A DNA stretch of 64,000 bases from Eonycteris spelaea (Eukaryota > Chordata > Mammalia > Chiroptera > Pteropodidae). The number at the start of each line of letters is the position of its first letter. The first letter of the stretch is position 1. Below are positions 12,615 through 24,416 of the stretch, piece after piece. The translations under genes were made by a program, and so were the position numbers. Where the stretch lies: contig PUFA01000077.1 of assembly GCA_003508835.1 (NCBI GenBank), forward strand, positions 3,424,001-3,488,000, written 5' to 3'. The notes under the pieces were generated by a model, which did not search any database, was not told the DNA's origin, and saw nothing but the letters and a program-made list of their open reading frames with translations.

Positions 12615-14150
12615 ACACAAAACATTCACCAAGATAGATCACATTTTGAGCCATAAAAAAACACCAATTTCAAAAGAATTGAAATATATAGAGTATATTC
12701 TGTGATGATAACAATTAACCAACAAATAAATAACAGTGTTGTCCCCAAACATTTCAAAATTAAATAGCAGACTTCTAAATAACACATAGGTCAAAGCAGG
12801 AGTCGCAAGAAAAATTAGAAGATATTTTGAATTGAATAAATGATATTACAACCTATCAAAATGTAGATTTAGGTAAGACAGTGCATAGAGAAAAATACAT
12901 AACATTAAATGTTTATGTTAGAAACAAGAAAGTTCTTAAATAAAAAATGTAAGTTTCCTTAAGAAACTAGGAATTAAGTGCAAATTAAACCCAAAGCAAG
13001 CAGACAGAATAATGAAGAGCAGAAATCAAAGAAATTGAAAAATAAATAGAGAAAAATCGATTAATCCAAAAGCTAATTCTTTGAAATCACCAGTACAATT
13101 GATAAACTTCTAGCCATAATACTTAATAAATAAATAGAAAAGGAACAAACTACCTATATTAGAAATGAAAGATGAAGCATCACTACAGATCCTAGAGTCA
13201 TTAAAAGGATAGCAAGGAAATATCATAAACTTTGTGCCCACAAATATAACAACTTACTTGAATTGGACAAATTCCTTGAACTACACAAACTACCAAACTC
13301 ACTAAAGAAAAAATGAATAACTTAAGTCTTCTTATATCTAATTTTAAAAATTAAATTTGTAGTTTAAAACCTTCCACAAAGAAAACTTCAAGTCCAGAAA
13401 GCTTTACTGGTGAATTCCACCAAACACTTAAAGAAGAAATAATAAGAATTCTACACAAACTCATTCAGAAAATAGAAAAGGAGGAAACACCTCTCAAATC
13501 ATTTTATAAAGTTAGATTATCATGATACCAAAACCATAAAAAATAAGTGAACTAGAAATAAGAAAAATAAGACCAATATTTCTTGTGAATACAGTTGTGA
13601 AAATCCTTGACAAATACTGGCAAGTTAAATATGGCAAAATATAAAATAACATAACTAGATGAGGTTTATCTCAAAATTCAAGGCTGATTCAACACTGGAA
13701 AATCACTATAACTCACCATATCAACAAGAAGAAAAATTTTATAATCACTTTAATAAGTGCAGAAACAAACAAAAAAGCCAACATATCTCTCCCATTGACT
13801 GCAGCTAAAAATTTTGTATAAAATGCAAAAAGCAGCTACCTGAAGATTTTGAAAAGTAAAACATTTACATGATATATTCAGGAAAAGGCAAAACTATAGG
13901 AACACAAAACAGATGAGAGATTGTAACATCAGAGTCTGATTTTCAGAAGCTAGGAGTGGAAGAGAGAGGCTTACTATAAAGGAACATGATGGAATAATTC
14001 TACGTCTTCATTACAGTAACGATTATATAACTTTTGTCACAAGGTATGGAATTGTGCCCTAAAAGGGATAACTTTTACTACATGTAAATTGTATCCCAAT
14101 AGACCTGACTTTTAAAAATATCCAATAAAATATTTATTATATGAAATCAT
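12615..14150 (+). repeat. Old L1 ORF2 and 3' region
   Basis: Sense L1: CACATTTTGAGCCATAAAAA (12640), GAATTCCACCAAACACTTAA (13411), then the reverse-transcriptase region to about 13850 and a 3'UTR-like stretch to 14150. It covers an earlier part of ORF2 than the block before it, so this is a different copy. No open frame. Confidence 0.75.
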
Positions 14151-14377
14151 GGTATAGACTTTCAGAAATGTAAAAAAATACTAAGATGAAAAAGAAGCTT
14201 ATAAGTACTTAACAATTAGATCATTAATCTAAGAGATCTCATGTTTAGGTTAAAAGTTTTCAAGGAAAAAAAAAACAGGGAAGATGAAAGAAATGAAGTT
14301 ATTATCAAGTGATACAAGAAAATATCCCTAAGTTGAAGGTATACCAATTTGCCCAAAGTACAGCAAACATAACAAGG

Positions 14378-14435
14378 TAGATAATAGATGATAGATGATA
14401 GGTAGACAAATAGATGATATATATAGATGATAGAT

Positions 14436-14478
<43 letters not shown>

Positions 14479-14480
14479 GT
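14378..14480. repeat. GATA microsatellite
   Basis: Interrupted GATA/GATGATA, then an uninterrupted GATA run ending near 14477. Confidence 0.95.
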
Positions 14481-14499
14481 GTTAGAAAGATAGAGCAAG

Positions 14500-15900
14500 C
14501 AAAGAAACCATCGCCTCATAAAATGTTAGAAATTGAAGGCTTAAGACAAGTTTCCAAAAGCTTTCAGAAAGGAAAGATAACACACACAGAAGACTGGCAA
14601 TCAAAATGTCACTGTATTTCTCAAGAGCAACACTTGAACCTGGAAGACGACAGAGAAATATCTTCAAAATGTAGATATAGTGTCTTATGCCCAGGAAATT
14701 ACCAATCAAGAATAAAAGTAAAATAATGACATTTTAAGATGCATAGTCACATAAAGTTTACTTTGTATGCATTGTTTATAAGAAATGTTCTGCAGGAGAT
14801 ATTATGGGAAAAGCAACACTATACAGAGCTTTAGCAAAGGAGAGAACTAAGAAAAAGTGGTACCTGGGATTTACAAAATAGAAAATCCAGTATAACAATA
14901 TTGTAAAGAAAAGTCTGGGTGTAGGGAGGTCTCAGTATAACTAAGATAACTCAGTATAACTCAGTATAACTAAGCAGATTTGGAAACTGTCATTCCAATT
15001 TGTAATAACAGTTTTCTGTGCTCCAGGTAAGATATAATCAAGAGGAAAGAAAAGGAAATTGGTAGTTTATCTGAAGTTCTTGGATGTGTTTTCAGGAATT
15101 TTATAATTTGATCATAAAATTTGAAGCTTAAGTACCAATGAGCACAAAGAAAAACAAACAAATTTTGAAAGATGAAGCAATTAATAACTCCAGGAAAAAC
15201 AATGTTTTATCAGAAAAGACATGCAATTGAGTACATTGTCAACTGTAACTCATATTAACATAGTAAAATAGTGTAAAAAGTATTTACTTAAACAGAAATT
15301 CTGATGGAAATGTAGAAAATTGGAAAAGAGAAAGTCTATGGGTGAGAAGGAAGCATAGGAATATGTGTGAGTATGATTTTAAAAAGCTAATTTCTCATCT
15401 TTCAAAGAAGAAAGTCAATGAATAAAATGCAAAGTTGAAAAAGCAAAAAATAAACGTATAAACTACATATAAGGGTATAGTATTGAAAGGTATATTGGCA
15501 AATAAGATTTTTAAATTTTTGAATATAAAGAATAAAAAATAATGTTAAGGATGAGAAGGGCAGAAGACTATTTTTCCTTACGATTATATAGCACTTGATT
15601 TTTTAGACTAAGTACAATGTACTTCATAATTAAATTCAAAAAATCATAACATTTTCCATTGAGAGATTTACATTTTCCAAAAAAAAAAAAATTAAAATAA
15701 CAGCCCAAATGAAAATAAAACACACAAAATGAATAATTACGGATTTGCTGACATTTAAAAAATATCCTATACATCAAAAATTGCCAAAATTAAATTTAAA
15801 GGTAAATGACAAACTAAAAAATTATTCATCATATATAGATAAGAAGTATTTGTCTATTTCAATATTAAACCTTCCTGTGTAAATCCCTACTTTGTGTAGC
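14500..15900 (+). repeat. L1M/HAL1-like fragment
   Basis: Sense sequence with the phrases TCAAGAGCAACACTTGAACC and GAAGACGACAGAGAAATATC, seen in old L1/HAL1 copies. Decayed. A short tandem CTCAGTATAA repeat lies at 14931-14975. Confidence 0.5.
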
Positions 15901-17990
15901 ATTAAAGGGTCAGCAGAGGATGAAGAGGGTAACCTCTTAACTGCAAGACTGAAAATCAGGACAAAACTCATTTTTTTTTCCAGTGGAGAAATATCAGAGC
16001 CTTATGAGTATCCTGGAGATACAGAAAGGGCTGGATGCTCATAAGTGGGATTGGAAATAGGAAGACCTGAGAGCTTAGGGTCTATACACCCCTCTGAGAA
16101 TACCTTAGCAACTGAAGGCATGCCTCTTCCTTGTCTAATAAAGGTATTTTCTCTCTTACTTACAGGCATGCTTCCTCTTTCATCTCAGATTCTAACCTTG
16201 CCTTAGGGTGTCTAATTCTCTTCCTGCCCCAACCCCCATTCCTCTGAGTCAGATCCCACCATATTTGGGGTGAGAAGTCAAATCCAGAAGAAAGAGGCAT
16301 AAATATACAATTAGTAAAATAATTGCCAAGCTTTGGGCAAAAATATGGGACCTTATTTATGAGGATGAATGCTGACGGTATCGAATTAAGGAGGAAGGAA
16401 GCATCATTTTACATCAGGCTTAATTAATGGTTACGGTTGAATTTACCAGAGTTTCTGAACTCAATGTTCTAGCTTAGGCAGCTGGAGAGAGAGTAATGAA
16501 TACCTGGAGTCAGGGCTGGGCTGCACCAAACTAGTTTGACTTCTTCATATAAAACAAAAAGGGAAGAAATTCTAAGATGGAGAACATAGGAATGCAGGAA
16601 TAAAAATATCATGTCCTAGCATTCACTGACTCTTAACCAAGGAGACACTCGTCTATCACTAAGTTAAAACATTAATTTAGGGAGTCGTGACAAACCTTTT
16701 TAAAATGAAAGAGAATGTAACACAAATATCTAAACACGAGGCGTATAGTAAAGACACGTTTGTTTTGTGAAAGTTATATGTGTGTGATATGTATTATATA
16801 TACGTGAGGGCTCTGGTATGTGTATATGTAAACATGCATTTAAATATCAAAAAATTTTGATATTTCTTACTGAACATCACGATCAAAAATATTTGAGAGC
16901 CACTGTTTTAGCTGGTCTGCAGCTGGCCTGGTGCATGCATACAGGCTAGCACCAGCAAGAAGGGAATTCTTCTGAAAGTTTAGCTCCACACTGGAGAGTC
17001 CTAAAAGACAATGGAAAAGAGAAGTTTGATTAGTCATGTCTTGTGATCCATTTAAGCTGGGGGAAAGATGACTTGAAGGAAGGGACTATACCAACCCATG
17101 GTTAGTGACCTGAAGAGGATAACATAGCCAGGACTGGGTAACAAGAAAAAAAGTGGGTCCCAGTGTTGCTGAAGTTATCGATCCCACTCAACAAGAAGGG
17201 GAGAGGTCTGCTACTGGGGAAAGAAGGGAAGGAAAGTGGGAAGAGAAAAATATGAATGACCCCTCCTCATATGGCCATTCAACAGTAAAACCTCATGAAA
17301 GGAAACCAGGTAGGTATAATCATTAAAAGCCTAGAAGGTTTGGGTCACCCTTTCACTAATCACCCCAACTATCAAAAGTATGGGCTTTCTGCAAATTGCC
17401 CAACCTTCATCATACAGTGCTAGCAAAAGAGTAAATTCATATACAGTTCTGGAAAGCAAATTGGAAATGTGTATCCACGCTCATAAATTACACAGAGCTT
17501 TGCTTTTACAATTCTAATTCTAATCTAAAAGAAAGAGTCAAAATTATTTAAAGGATACTGTAAAGGGGGAAAAAAGCCTGACTACTGATAACCTGTTCCC
17601 ACCAGGGAGGTGGTGAGTTTCCTCTGCTGTGAATTTCACAGAACATCAATATCTGATGAGGGCTATCCATGACAAGACCACTTTATAATCATCCGTGACA
17701 GAAATAAAAATAAAAATGCTGTGTAACCACAAAAATGACCAAGCTCCCGCCAGCCCACTTTACATGAGCAACTATCACTTATTCTCCGGAAACGATTTTA
17801 TCTGTGCTTTTTCCATCCCGCCTCTACATTAAAGATGATTAAGATACCCATCGATGGAATTCCGTCTGCCTTCTGTTGACACCCAATCCAGAACAGCACC
17901 CTACTTCTTTATATTGTTTCAAAATCACTTAACCCAAGCCCAAATCTTATAACCAACCTCTTCCAACTTCTTTTTGAGATGCCCCGTGGC
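15900..17990. other. Intergenic; mostly unique
   Basis: No gene. A weak L1-like stretch lies around 17390-17570. The remainder is not recognised. Confidence 0.4.
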
Positions 17991-18129
17991 TCCTAATGGT
18001 GTGTGTTACATGCTAGTGCCATTCGAGATACAGAAAAGAGAAGTGAATTCATTGAAATGAATGCCTCGGGGGTGGGGGGCGGGGTAGGGCTTAAGTCTCT
18101 CAGAATTCTGTTGAGAAGGGATTCAGGGA

Positions 18130-18240
18130 AAGCCATGCATCATCTCATTTGTCACAACAACCATCCTAGAAAGGAAGGACATATTAGTATTCCTATCTTA
18201 CAGACAGAGAAAGAAACTGAGGTACAGACTGGTCAGGTAA
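18130..18240 (-). repeat. MIR SINE fragment
   Basis: Reverse MIR: CTTACAGACAGAGAAAGAAA and the preceding CACAACAACCATCCT. Confidence 0.65.
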
Positions 18241-18289
18241 ATATTCTAGCCTCCACAAGGATGGGGAGCACAGCACAGGGAATGCAGTT

Positions 18290-18427
18290 AGCATTAATAT
18301 GATGATTAAGTGGAAGGTCAGGGGAGGGAGGGAGCAATTGGGGGAATCGTTTTATGAACAATATAGATGTCTAACCAAGGTACTGTATACTTGAAACGAA
18401 TTGAAATAAATAAATTTATTTTTTTTA
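18290..18427 (+). repeat. Young-looking L1 3' tail
   Basis: TACTGTATACTTGAAACGAA followed by AAATAAATAAATTT is the 3' end pattern of laurasiatherian L1. Less decayed than the other L1s here. Confidence 0.6.
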
Positions 18428-18530
18428 AATGCTAGTACAAGCTACTTAGTTATCTAGTATCAAATCAAGCATAAATTCTTGAAGAATAATGTTCCTAAAT
18501 ATAACCCTGTTCATGCAATTCCTTGCTGAT

Positions 18531-18626
18531 AGGTAGGTAGGTAGGTAGATAGAGACAGGTGGATAGATAGGTACATTAGATAGAGAAATAGATAGATGAT
18601 AGATGATAAATGATAGATAGATAGAT

Positions 18627-18675
<49 letters not shown>

Positions 18676-18735
18676 CAGACAGAGAGATAGATGATAGACA
18701 GATGATGGATAATAGGTAATAGAGAGATAATTAGA
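18531..18735. repeat. GATA/GGTA/GACA compound microsatellite
   Basis: Starts GATAGGTAGGTAGG, then GATA and GATGATA units, a long GATA run and a GACA transition. About 200 bp. Confidence 0.95.
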
Positions 18736-18937
18736 AGCAAAATGTTACAGTCCGGCGTTTAGAATCTTCCGAGAGTTGGTAGTCACAGCCCCCTTTCCAA
18801 CCTCATTTCCCATTACCTTACTTCAATAAATTAAACTACTTGAATGTCTTGAATTTTCCCACCCGTATGACCTTGTTCCACTGTCTCCATTCAACCCATA
18901 TCTCCAGGGTTCGAAATCCTCTTCATGCTTTATCCAG

Positions 18938-19457
18938 TGTTGGGAGCCATTGCAAGGCACTGAAGGTGTCACTAGTTTGGGAGCCATAAAACAGTTGCTG
19001 AGACTGCTAGGAGCCCTAAAGCAGCTGCTGAGACTATGTTATCAATGGTTAAAGGAAGCAAATGGTTAATTTAATTAGTACTGACCCTGGAGGGGAGGTT
19101 TGCCTCCTAAAGAAATCCTTTTAAGATAATGGAATGTGTCACTTCCCAGATAACAAGAATGTTACATGATCTTGTGTGAATGTTAGCATTCCAATGATAT
19201 ACCTTGTGCTTTGCTATTGTATCCTAAAACAAACAAAGGCTGAGCTAAATAAAGACGAGGCTGCAGCATTGACTGTATGCCCTCCCGAAGCGCTTTCCTG
19301 TCTTCTTCTTTTTTCCTTAGGCTTCACCCCCCTCTTTTAGGTGCTGCTCGACTTTAGCCGGCTGGCTCCGGCAATCCAGCTCAATGTTGTTTAGTCTTAA
19401 GGCAATGTGGTTCCGTGAAAAGACAAACAACTATCATGGAATTAAGTTCTCCCAACA
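18938..19457 (+). mobile_element. Solo LTR of an endogenous retrovirus
   Basis: About 520 bp bounded by TGTTGGGAG at the left and CTCCCAACA at the right, a perfect 9-bp terminal inverted repeat with TG...CA ends. An AATAAA at 19248-19253 fits the R/polyadenylation region, followed by a C/T-rich U5-like stretch. No gag, pro, pol or env sequence adjoins it, so it looks like a solo LTR. Flanking bases (CCAG before, CTCC after) do not form a target-site duplication. The family resembles class II LTRs but I cannot name it. Confidence 0.75.
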
Positions 19458-19569
19458 CTCCCCCCCAGCAAAGAAATTAATGGCACCCTTTCTTATGCAC
19501 CTATGTTACGTTGCCTATGTTTATTTATAGGAACTATCCCATTCGGCCTTATGCTATGGTTATTTTTTA

Positions 19570-19680
19570 CTTCATTTTCCTTCTAGGCTATAAAATCCTT
19601 GAGGACAGAAAACATCTTATTTTTCTTTGATTCATGCCATGAAGTGCAAAATAGTTATCAATAAATGACTTGGCCATTAT
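19570..19680 (+). repeat. L2 3' end
   Basis: CTATAAAATCCTTGAGGACAG to TTATCAATAAATGACTTG matches the L2 3' terminal pattern. Confidence 0.65.
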
Positions 19681-19689
19681 GAATATTTA

Positions 19690-21290
19690 CATTGTCAAAT
19701 GCAATGCAGTCCTGTGGTTACGCCTCTCCTAAAAGTCTAAGTTATTTGTTCTTGAGAATTCAGAAACTGGGTGGGAAAAGCTTTTTTTAGGCTCTGAGGT
19801 GTCTCATTCGGAAATAGAGATGCTCGAAAAGAATCCCAAATTTTTCTTTCTCCAGGAACAATCATTTGAAGTTACTCGGGACCGTGTTTGTATTTAAGTG
19901 ACACCACTTCCCTTGTCTCTCTCTATTTCACCAGCACGTACAGCCATTGATGAGTTGGGTCCCCCATCATCCAATATGGAGCACTCTCGAGAAGCTATTG
20001 GCTGACCCGATGTCCAGTCCACATGCAGGTACCTTTGTCTCTGACACCAATGCCTGCTCTAAAGGATTCTGGTCGGTGAAGCTAGACTGGTTTTACTGCG
20101 CTCTGCTGTTACAAGCCATAGAGAATTCACACGGGAAGAACTCCTCAGGGCCACTTTCTTCAGTTGGATGTTGGGATAGAGAGCTGGTGGTTGGTGGCTG
20201 GGAATGTGGAATATAGATAAGCTTGATAGATGCTATTCCAGTTCAAAAAACTTCTTAAAAGAGGTATTTCATTTCCAAAGAGCCCATTTTCCTATAAGAA
20301 AGTCATTTAGCAAAGGGGAAATTAACTTATTTCTTACATCTTTAGCTAATTGATAGCTCAAATTGCCTTTTAACTTAATCTCCTGAATTTTTGTTGTCTT
20401 TAAAAAATGTACCAAAAAAGAATTTTTAAAAGGCAGACAATAGGAAGATGTTTCCAAAGCGGATAACACTGAACATTATATATTTAAAGTTTTAGCCCCA
20501 TTACTGCTTCTGCTCTGCCCTTCACTGTTTCTGAAAAAGCAAGAAGTCAAAGGATCTGTCAGAAAAGCAAGAAGGTGTAATTGAAATTAGCCATGTAACT
20601 GGACACCATGTAAGGTTGACTTGCCTACCATATAATGGGAATTATCTTGTCTTCGACCAATTCCCTGGGGCCCCAGAAAAGGGATGTATGATGGACATTC
20701 AGAAAAGGGTTACAAAACTATTACGGAACTGTGAGGCTGCTTTATGAGGCACATTATGAGAGCTAAGTACATGTGCCCTGGCTAAATAATAACCAAAGAT
20801 GCAGTGAATGTCTAAGAGTTTACAGAGAACGTAATCATGGACAGGAGGAGAGGGATGGAGTTGCCTTACAGGTGATAACATCGTAGTCCCTGCTTTTTAT
20901 TTGCTTCATTTTTAATACAGGTCTCTGTGTTTTATATTTCTCTTGCTTGCTCAGAAGTAAGCACTGATATATTTTTAAAATCTTTTCTATAATGAAAAAG
21001 ATTATACAACACTTGGAAACCTATATCAAAGTTCACTTTTATAAAATGTAGGAATTTCTCTAAATGTATTCTGGGTAGGAGTATTGACTGAGAAGTATAA
21101 GAATATAAGGCAATTAACAGCCTGTCTGAGACACAGAGGGAGAACTGAGTCTCTGGTATCACATCCGGGTTGTGGAAGAAATGAAAGGGAAGAGGTGAAC
21201 AGATCAAAGTACTTGCACTTCACAACCCAGTGGAGCTGCCATCTGGGGTGGCGACCAAGGCAAGTCACTCATGAGTAGTCCCTGATAGGG
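19690..21290. other. Intergenic, nothing recognised
   Basis: Mixed composition, several short frames, no coding signal and no repeat I can name. Confidence 0.4.
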
Positions 21291-22540
21291 TACCCTCTGA
21301 CTCCCCAGAAACCTCGACTGACACAAGGTTTATTACAAACAAGAGAAGATCACAAGCCTGCTCCCTTTAGACTCTGTACCAGGAAAGACAGAGAGAAGGT
21401 GCATGTCAGAGGCAGCTGGGTGCTGGCTGATAGGACCAATTTAGCTTCTATTGCTGCTGAGGAACAAACAGCTTCCAATTCTTTCTTACCTCGCCTTATG
21501 CGGAGCAGTGACAAGTGACGAAACTTAACGTGAGATGTGCAGTACCTCAGAAGGTCCAAGAACAACTGCCCATCTGTCCATCTCTGAACAGGTGCTGGGG
21601 AGGTCATGGGGAGTGTGACATGCTCCCTGTCCTCCAGCACTTCCCGCCAGAGAGGGAAACAGACACAGAAACAGACATCATTATTCAATGAGTCAAGAGA
21701 TTTAAGACAAAAGCAAGGGGCGCCTGGCCTCCAGAGAGAACAAAATCTATCCCACCCAGCGAGAGAGGATATCCTGGAGATATCAAAGCAGGACCCACCA
21801 ACGGAGCTACCATTAGGTGGCTTCACTTTCCTTTTCCAATTGTTTTTCTTGGAAATCATTACCCAAAAGCCTTTACAGCAGATGGAAGAATATATAAGTA
21901 CTGTTTTTGCCACATCAAGTTGCTTTCTTTTTCAAGAATAATTCCTTCTTTACTGGGGAACTATACTTCCTCCCCACCCCAGCTATGTGGTGTAGCTAAT
22001 CCCTGTACCTCACTGGTCTTGTCTCCTCCAATGAAACTCCTTTCCTGGAATTTTCCAAATTGAGCCTAAGGGAAAGGGGTATGCTTTCTGTGCTGATAAG
22101 GCCATACTCAAAGTGGTTGTGGAGAATTTAAGGATGATACTTCCTTTATCTAGAAGAAGCGGTGTGTGATGGGACACATTAAAGCTGATCCCCAGAGAAA
22201 CACTGAAGATAGAAAGACAGAGTCCTGACACCGCCAAGCCCCTGACCCTACTTGCCTCTGAGGCCTAGCAGTACCATTTCCAGTCTGTTATTATCCGCAT
22301 CTTTCCAGGAAAATCTTCTTGCTGACACTAGTTCTGGTTTGATTTCTCCACTTGCAATCAAGAAGCTCACATTAACAGTGACTTAGGACACTTTCATCCT
22401 TATTTGAAGTAACATTTCCCCTTTCCTGGCAGAGTCAGCCCAACCTCAGGGCTACTAATTTCTCCTTATTCTGTCTATTCATATTTTACACACTTGGCCG
22501 TTATTCTTGCCTCCCCATTAGCTGTGAGTCTAGTTGTTCC
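21290..22540. other. Intergenic with possible L2 remnant
   Basis: 21590-21680 resembles L2 in reverse (ACATGCTCCCTGTCCTCC followed by GGGAAACAGACACAGA). Frames on both strands here are explained as chance. Confidence 0.35.
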
Positions 22541-22720
22541 AGATCTAGGTTTCCCAAAGCCGGCTCCCATTTCAAAGTACTTTAAAATGCTGTCTACCAA
22601 GAGCCCTCACCAGAGACTCCAACTGATTGGGTCAAGGGTGAGACCCAGGAATCTATATTTAAAAAAACACACACACACACTGTGGTTGATTCTGATGGGC
22701 AGCCAGGTACAAGCATCACT
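22540..22720 (+). mobile_element. MER5A-type hAT DNA element fragment
   Basis: GAGACCCAGGAATCTATATTT and TGATTCTGATGGGCAGCCAGG are MER5A phrases; a CA run sits between them (22665-22680). Confidence 0.7.
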
Positions 22721-23788
22721 AGGCCAGACAACCCATGAAGCCCACCAACTTGAAGAATATATGAGCGTCCTGAACATGGCACAAATTAGCCACTCTATCT
22801 CCTGTCAAGCTTTGAGCATGATCAGTCTGGCTTACCTCAAAGAAAGTAGGATTCACATACGCCTGGAAGCATGTAATGACAGTTCCAAGCTGCTCAGAAA
22901 ACTATCCTGAGGTGACTTCATCGTCGAGGGGGCAGGCATTGCAGGGGCTTTTGATATAACACAAACTGCTTTCGATTTAACTTCATACTGGAGAGGATGA
23001 TGATGTCGAGGTAATTTGTTTCTTTTCAAGGTCTAGCGTTACATCACAAGCCTGTATAATTTTTCTTATAAAGTGCCTTTTCAATGCGGGTATCACCAAA
23101 GGAGCTGGCATAGTTACCCCAGAGGTAGCAACAAAGTTGAAGTACAGAGGAGAAGTTTTTTGGGGGTTTTTTTTGTTTTTTTTTTTTTTAATCCAACAAG
23201 CCATGTCACCTTCAGAGCAGTAAAACTGCTCTCCTCATGTGAGATGACAAGTGTTCACAGCAGCCATTTTTTGAAAGCTGATGCCAGGCGGAAGAGGGTT
23301 TGGTCGGCTAAGGAAAGCAAATACCTTCCTCATTTTCCTCTCTGATTCACTGATGGTTTTTGACAGCGGCTGAGCGGAACCTGCTTTACAAACCCTCGAA
23401 ACCTCTTGTATTTTGAGACGTGCTGCTTTCCATCAGCCACAATACAACAGGTGTTTCAAGGTTTTTATCCACCGGAAAGAAAGTTCTTATTACCTCTGGC
23501 TCTGATATTTTTGTTTTATTTTGTGTTACTTACGTTTGCACGAAACCTGCAGAATTGGGAGTTTAAGAATCATCGGGGCTTGGGATGATTAAAGTCCAAA
23601 GAACTTTTTCATTTAGCCAATAGCATCCCCCACCCTAACATTCAATTATTTTATTTTCTGGGTTAACGCCCCCCCCCCCCAACACACACCACCCCCTTCT
23701 TCTTCTTTCTTTCTTCCCTCCCTCCCTCTCCTCTCTCAACACTTTCAAAGAGTGCCCTCAACGGTGACAAACTTGCATGTGCTTCCCT
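22721..23788. other. NOV upstream region
   Basis: Unique-looking sequence with T runs at 23168-23191 and a C12 run at 23669-23680, then CT-rich sequence leading into the CpG island. No gene. Confidence 0.5.
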
Positions 23789-24102
23789 TATGACTAAATC
23801 CCTGGGCCTCTCGCCAACCCCCACAGATGGCCCCGAACTTCAGGAGAGCCCCACGTCTGCGGCCCCGCTGGGGACCGCCAGGGCGGAGATGTGTGGTGGG
23901 GAGTGGCCCACGTCTTAGTCCGGGGAAGGCAAAGCAGCTTCCAGGAGGAAACGGGCGTTTTCTTCCCACACGCTCCAGCGAGCCCTGGGTCCTGGCCTGG
24001 GGACTCCACCCAGCCCCTCCCGGAGCTCTGGGACAAGCCAGTCGCCACACACAGGCACTCGCAGGCCCCGGGGCCGCGCCCTAAGGAGAGCAGCACCCAC
24101 GG

Positions 24103-24119
24103 CCAATTACCATGGCAAC
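24103..24119. promoter_or_regulatory. CCAAT box overlapping an RFX/X-box palindrome
   Basis: CCAAT at 24103-24107 runs into TTACCATGGCAAC at 24107-24119. On the minus strand this reads GTTGCCATGGTAA, a close match to the palindromic RFX X-box (GTTRCC-AT-GGYAAC). It lies about 90 bp upstream of the TATA box, a normal place for proximal activator sites. Confidence 0.6.
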
Positions 24120-24207
24120 CCCGGGGTTCATTCCATTCCCCACCCAGCCGATCCCCCCTCCTCCCTGCACTGCAGCCAACCGGCTTGTGCGCGTCCCTGG
24201 AGCGAGC

Positions 24208-24214
24208 TATAAAA
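24208..24214 (+). promoter_or_regulatory. TATA box of NOV
   Basis: TATAAAA stands 119 bases before the start codon in GC-rich sequence. A start site about 30 bases downstream (near 24238) would leave a 5'UTR of about 95 nt with no upstream ATG. Confidence 0.85.
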
Positions 24215-24237
24215 CCTGCGCTGGTGGCGCTGGGAAG

Positions 24238-24332
24238 GGGAGGCGACCGCCAGACCTGGAGGGAGGCAAGCGGAGCCAATCCGCAGCGTGGAAAGTCTCG
24301 TTCCGTGAACGCGGGAGGAAAAAAGCCTGAGC
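24238..24332 (+). other. NOV 5'UTR (predicted)
   Basis: Inferred from the TATA position. It has no ATG and contains a second CCAAT at 24276-24280. The true transcription start cannot be read from sequence alone. Confidence 0.55.
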
Positions 24333-24416
24333 ATGCAGAGTGTGCAGGGGATGAGTCTCCGTTTGCCCGAGCAGTGCCTTTGCCTGGCTGTCCTGCTCCT
24401 CCGAGTCCTGGGACAG
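24333..24416 (+). CDS. NOV: NOV coding exon 1: signal peptide
   Basis: Encodes residues 1-28. A short polar start is followed by a hydrophobic core ([13 protein letters not shown], 15-27), as in a secretory signal peptide. It ends in phase 0 at a consensus GTAAGT donor (24417). Cleavage most likely falls a few residues into exon 2, near the VAAT sequence. Confidence 0.96.

Noticed and set aside
18010..18436. 8-bp direct repeat ATGCTAGT flanking 18018-18428, like a target-site duplication
   Set aside because: The interval includes an old MIR plus a younger L1 tail, so it is not a single insertion. An 8-bp match can be chance.
21350..21941. 187-codon minus-strand and 111-codon plus-strand frames
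   Set aside because: They overlap each other, have no recognisable domain or splice context, and part resembles an L2 remnant.
22494..22910. 138-codon plus-strand frame
   Set aside because: It runs through a MER5A fragment and a CA microsatellite.
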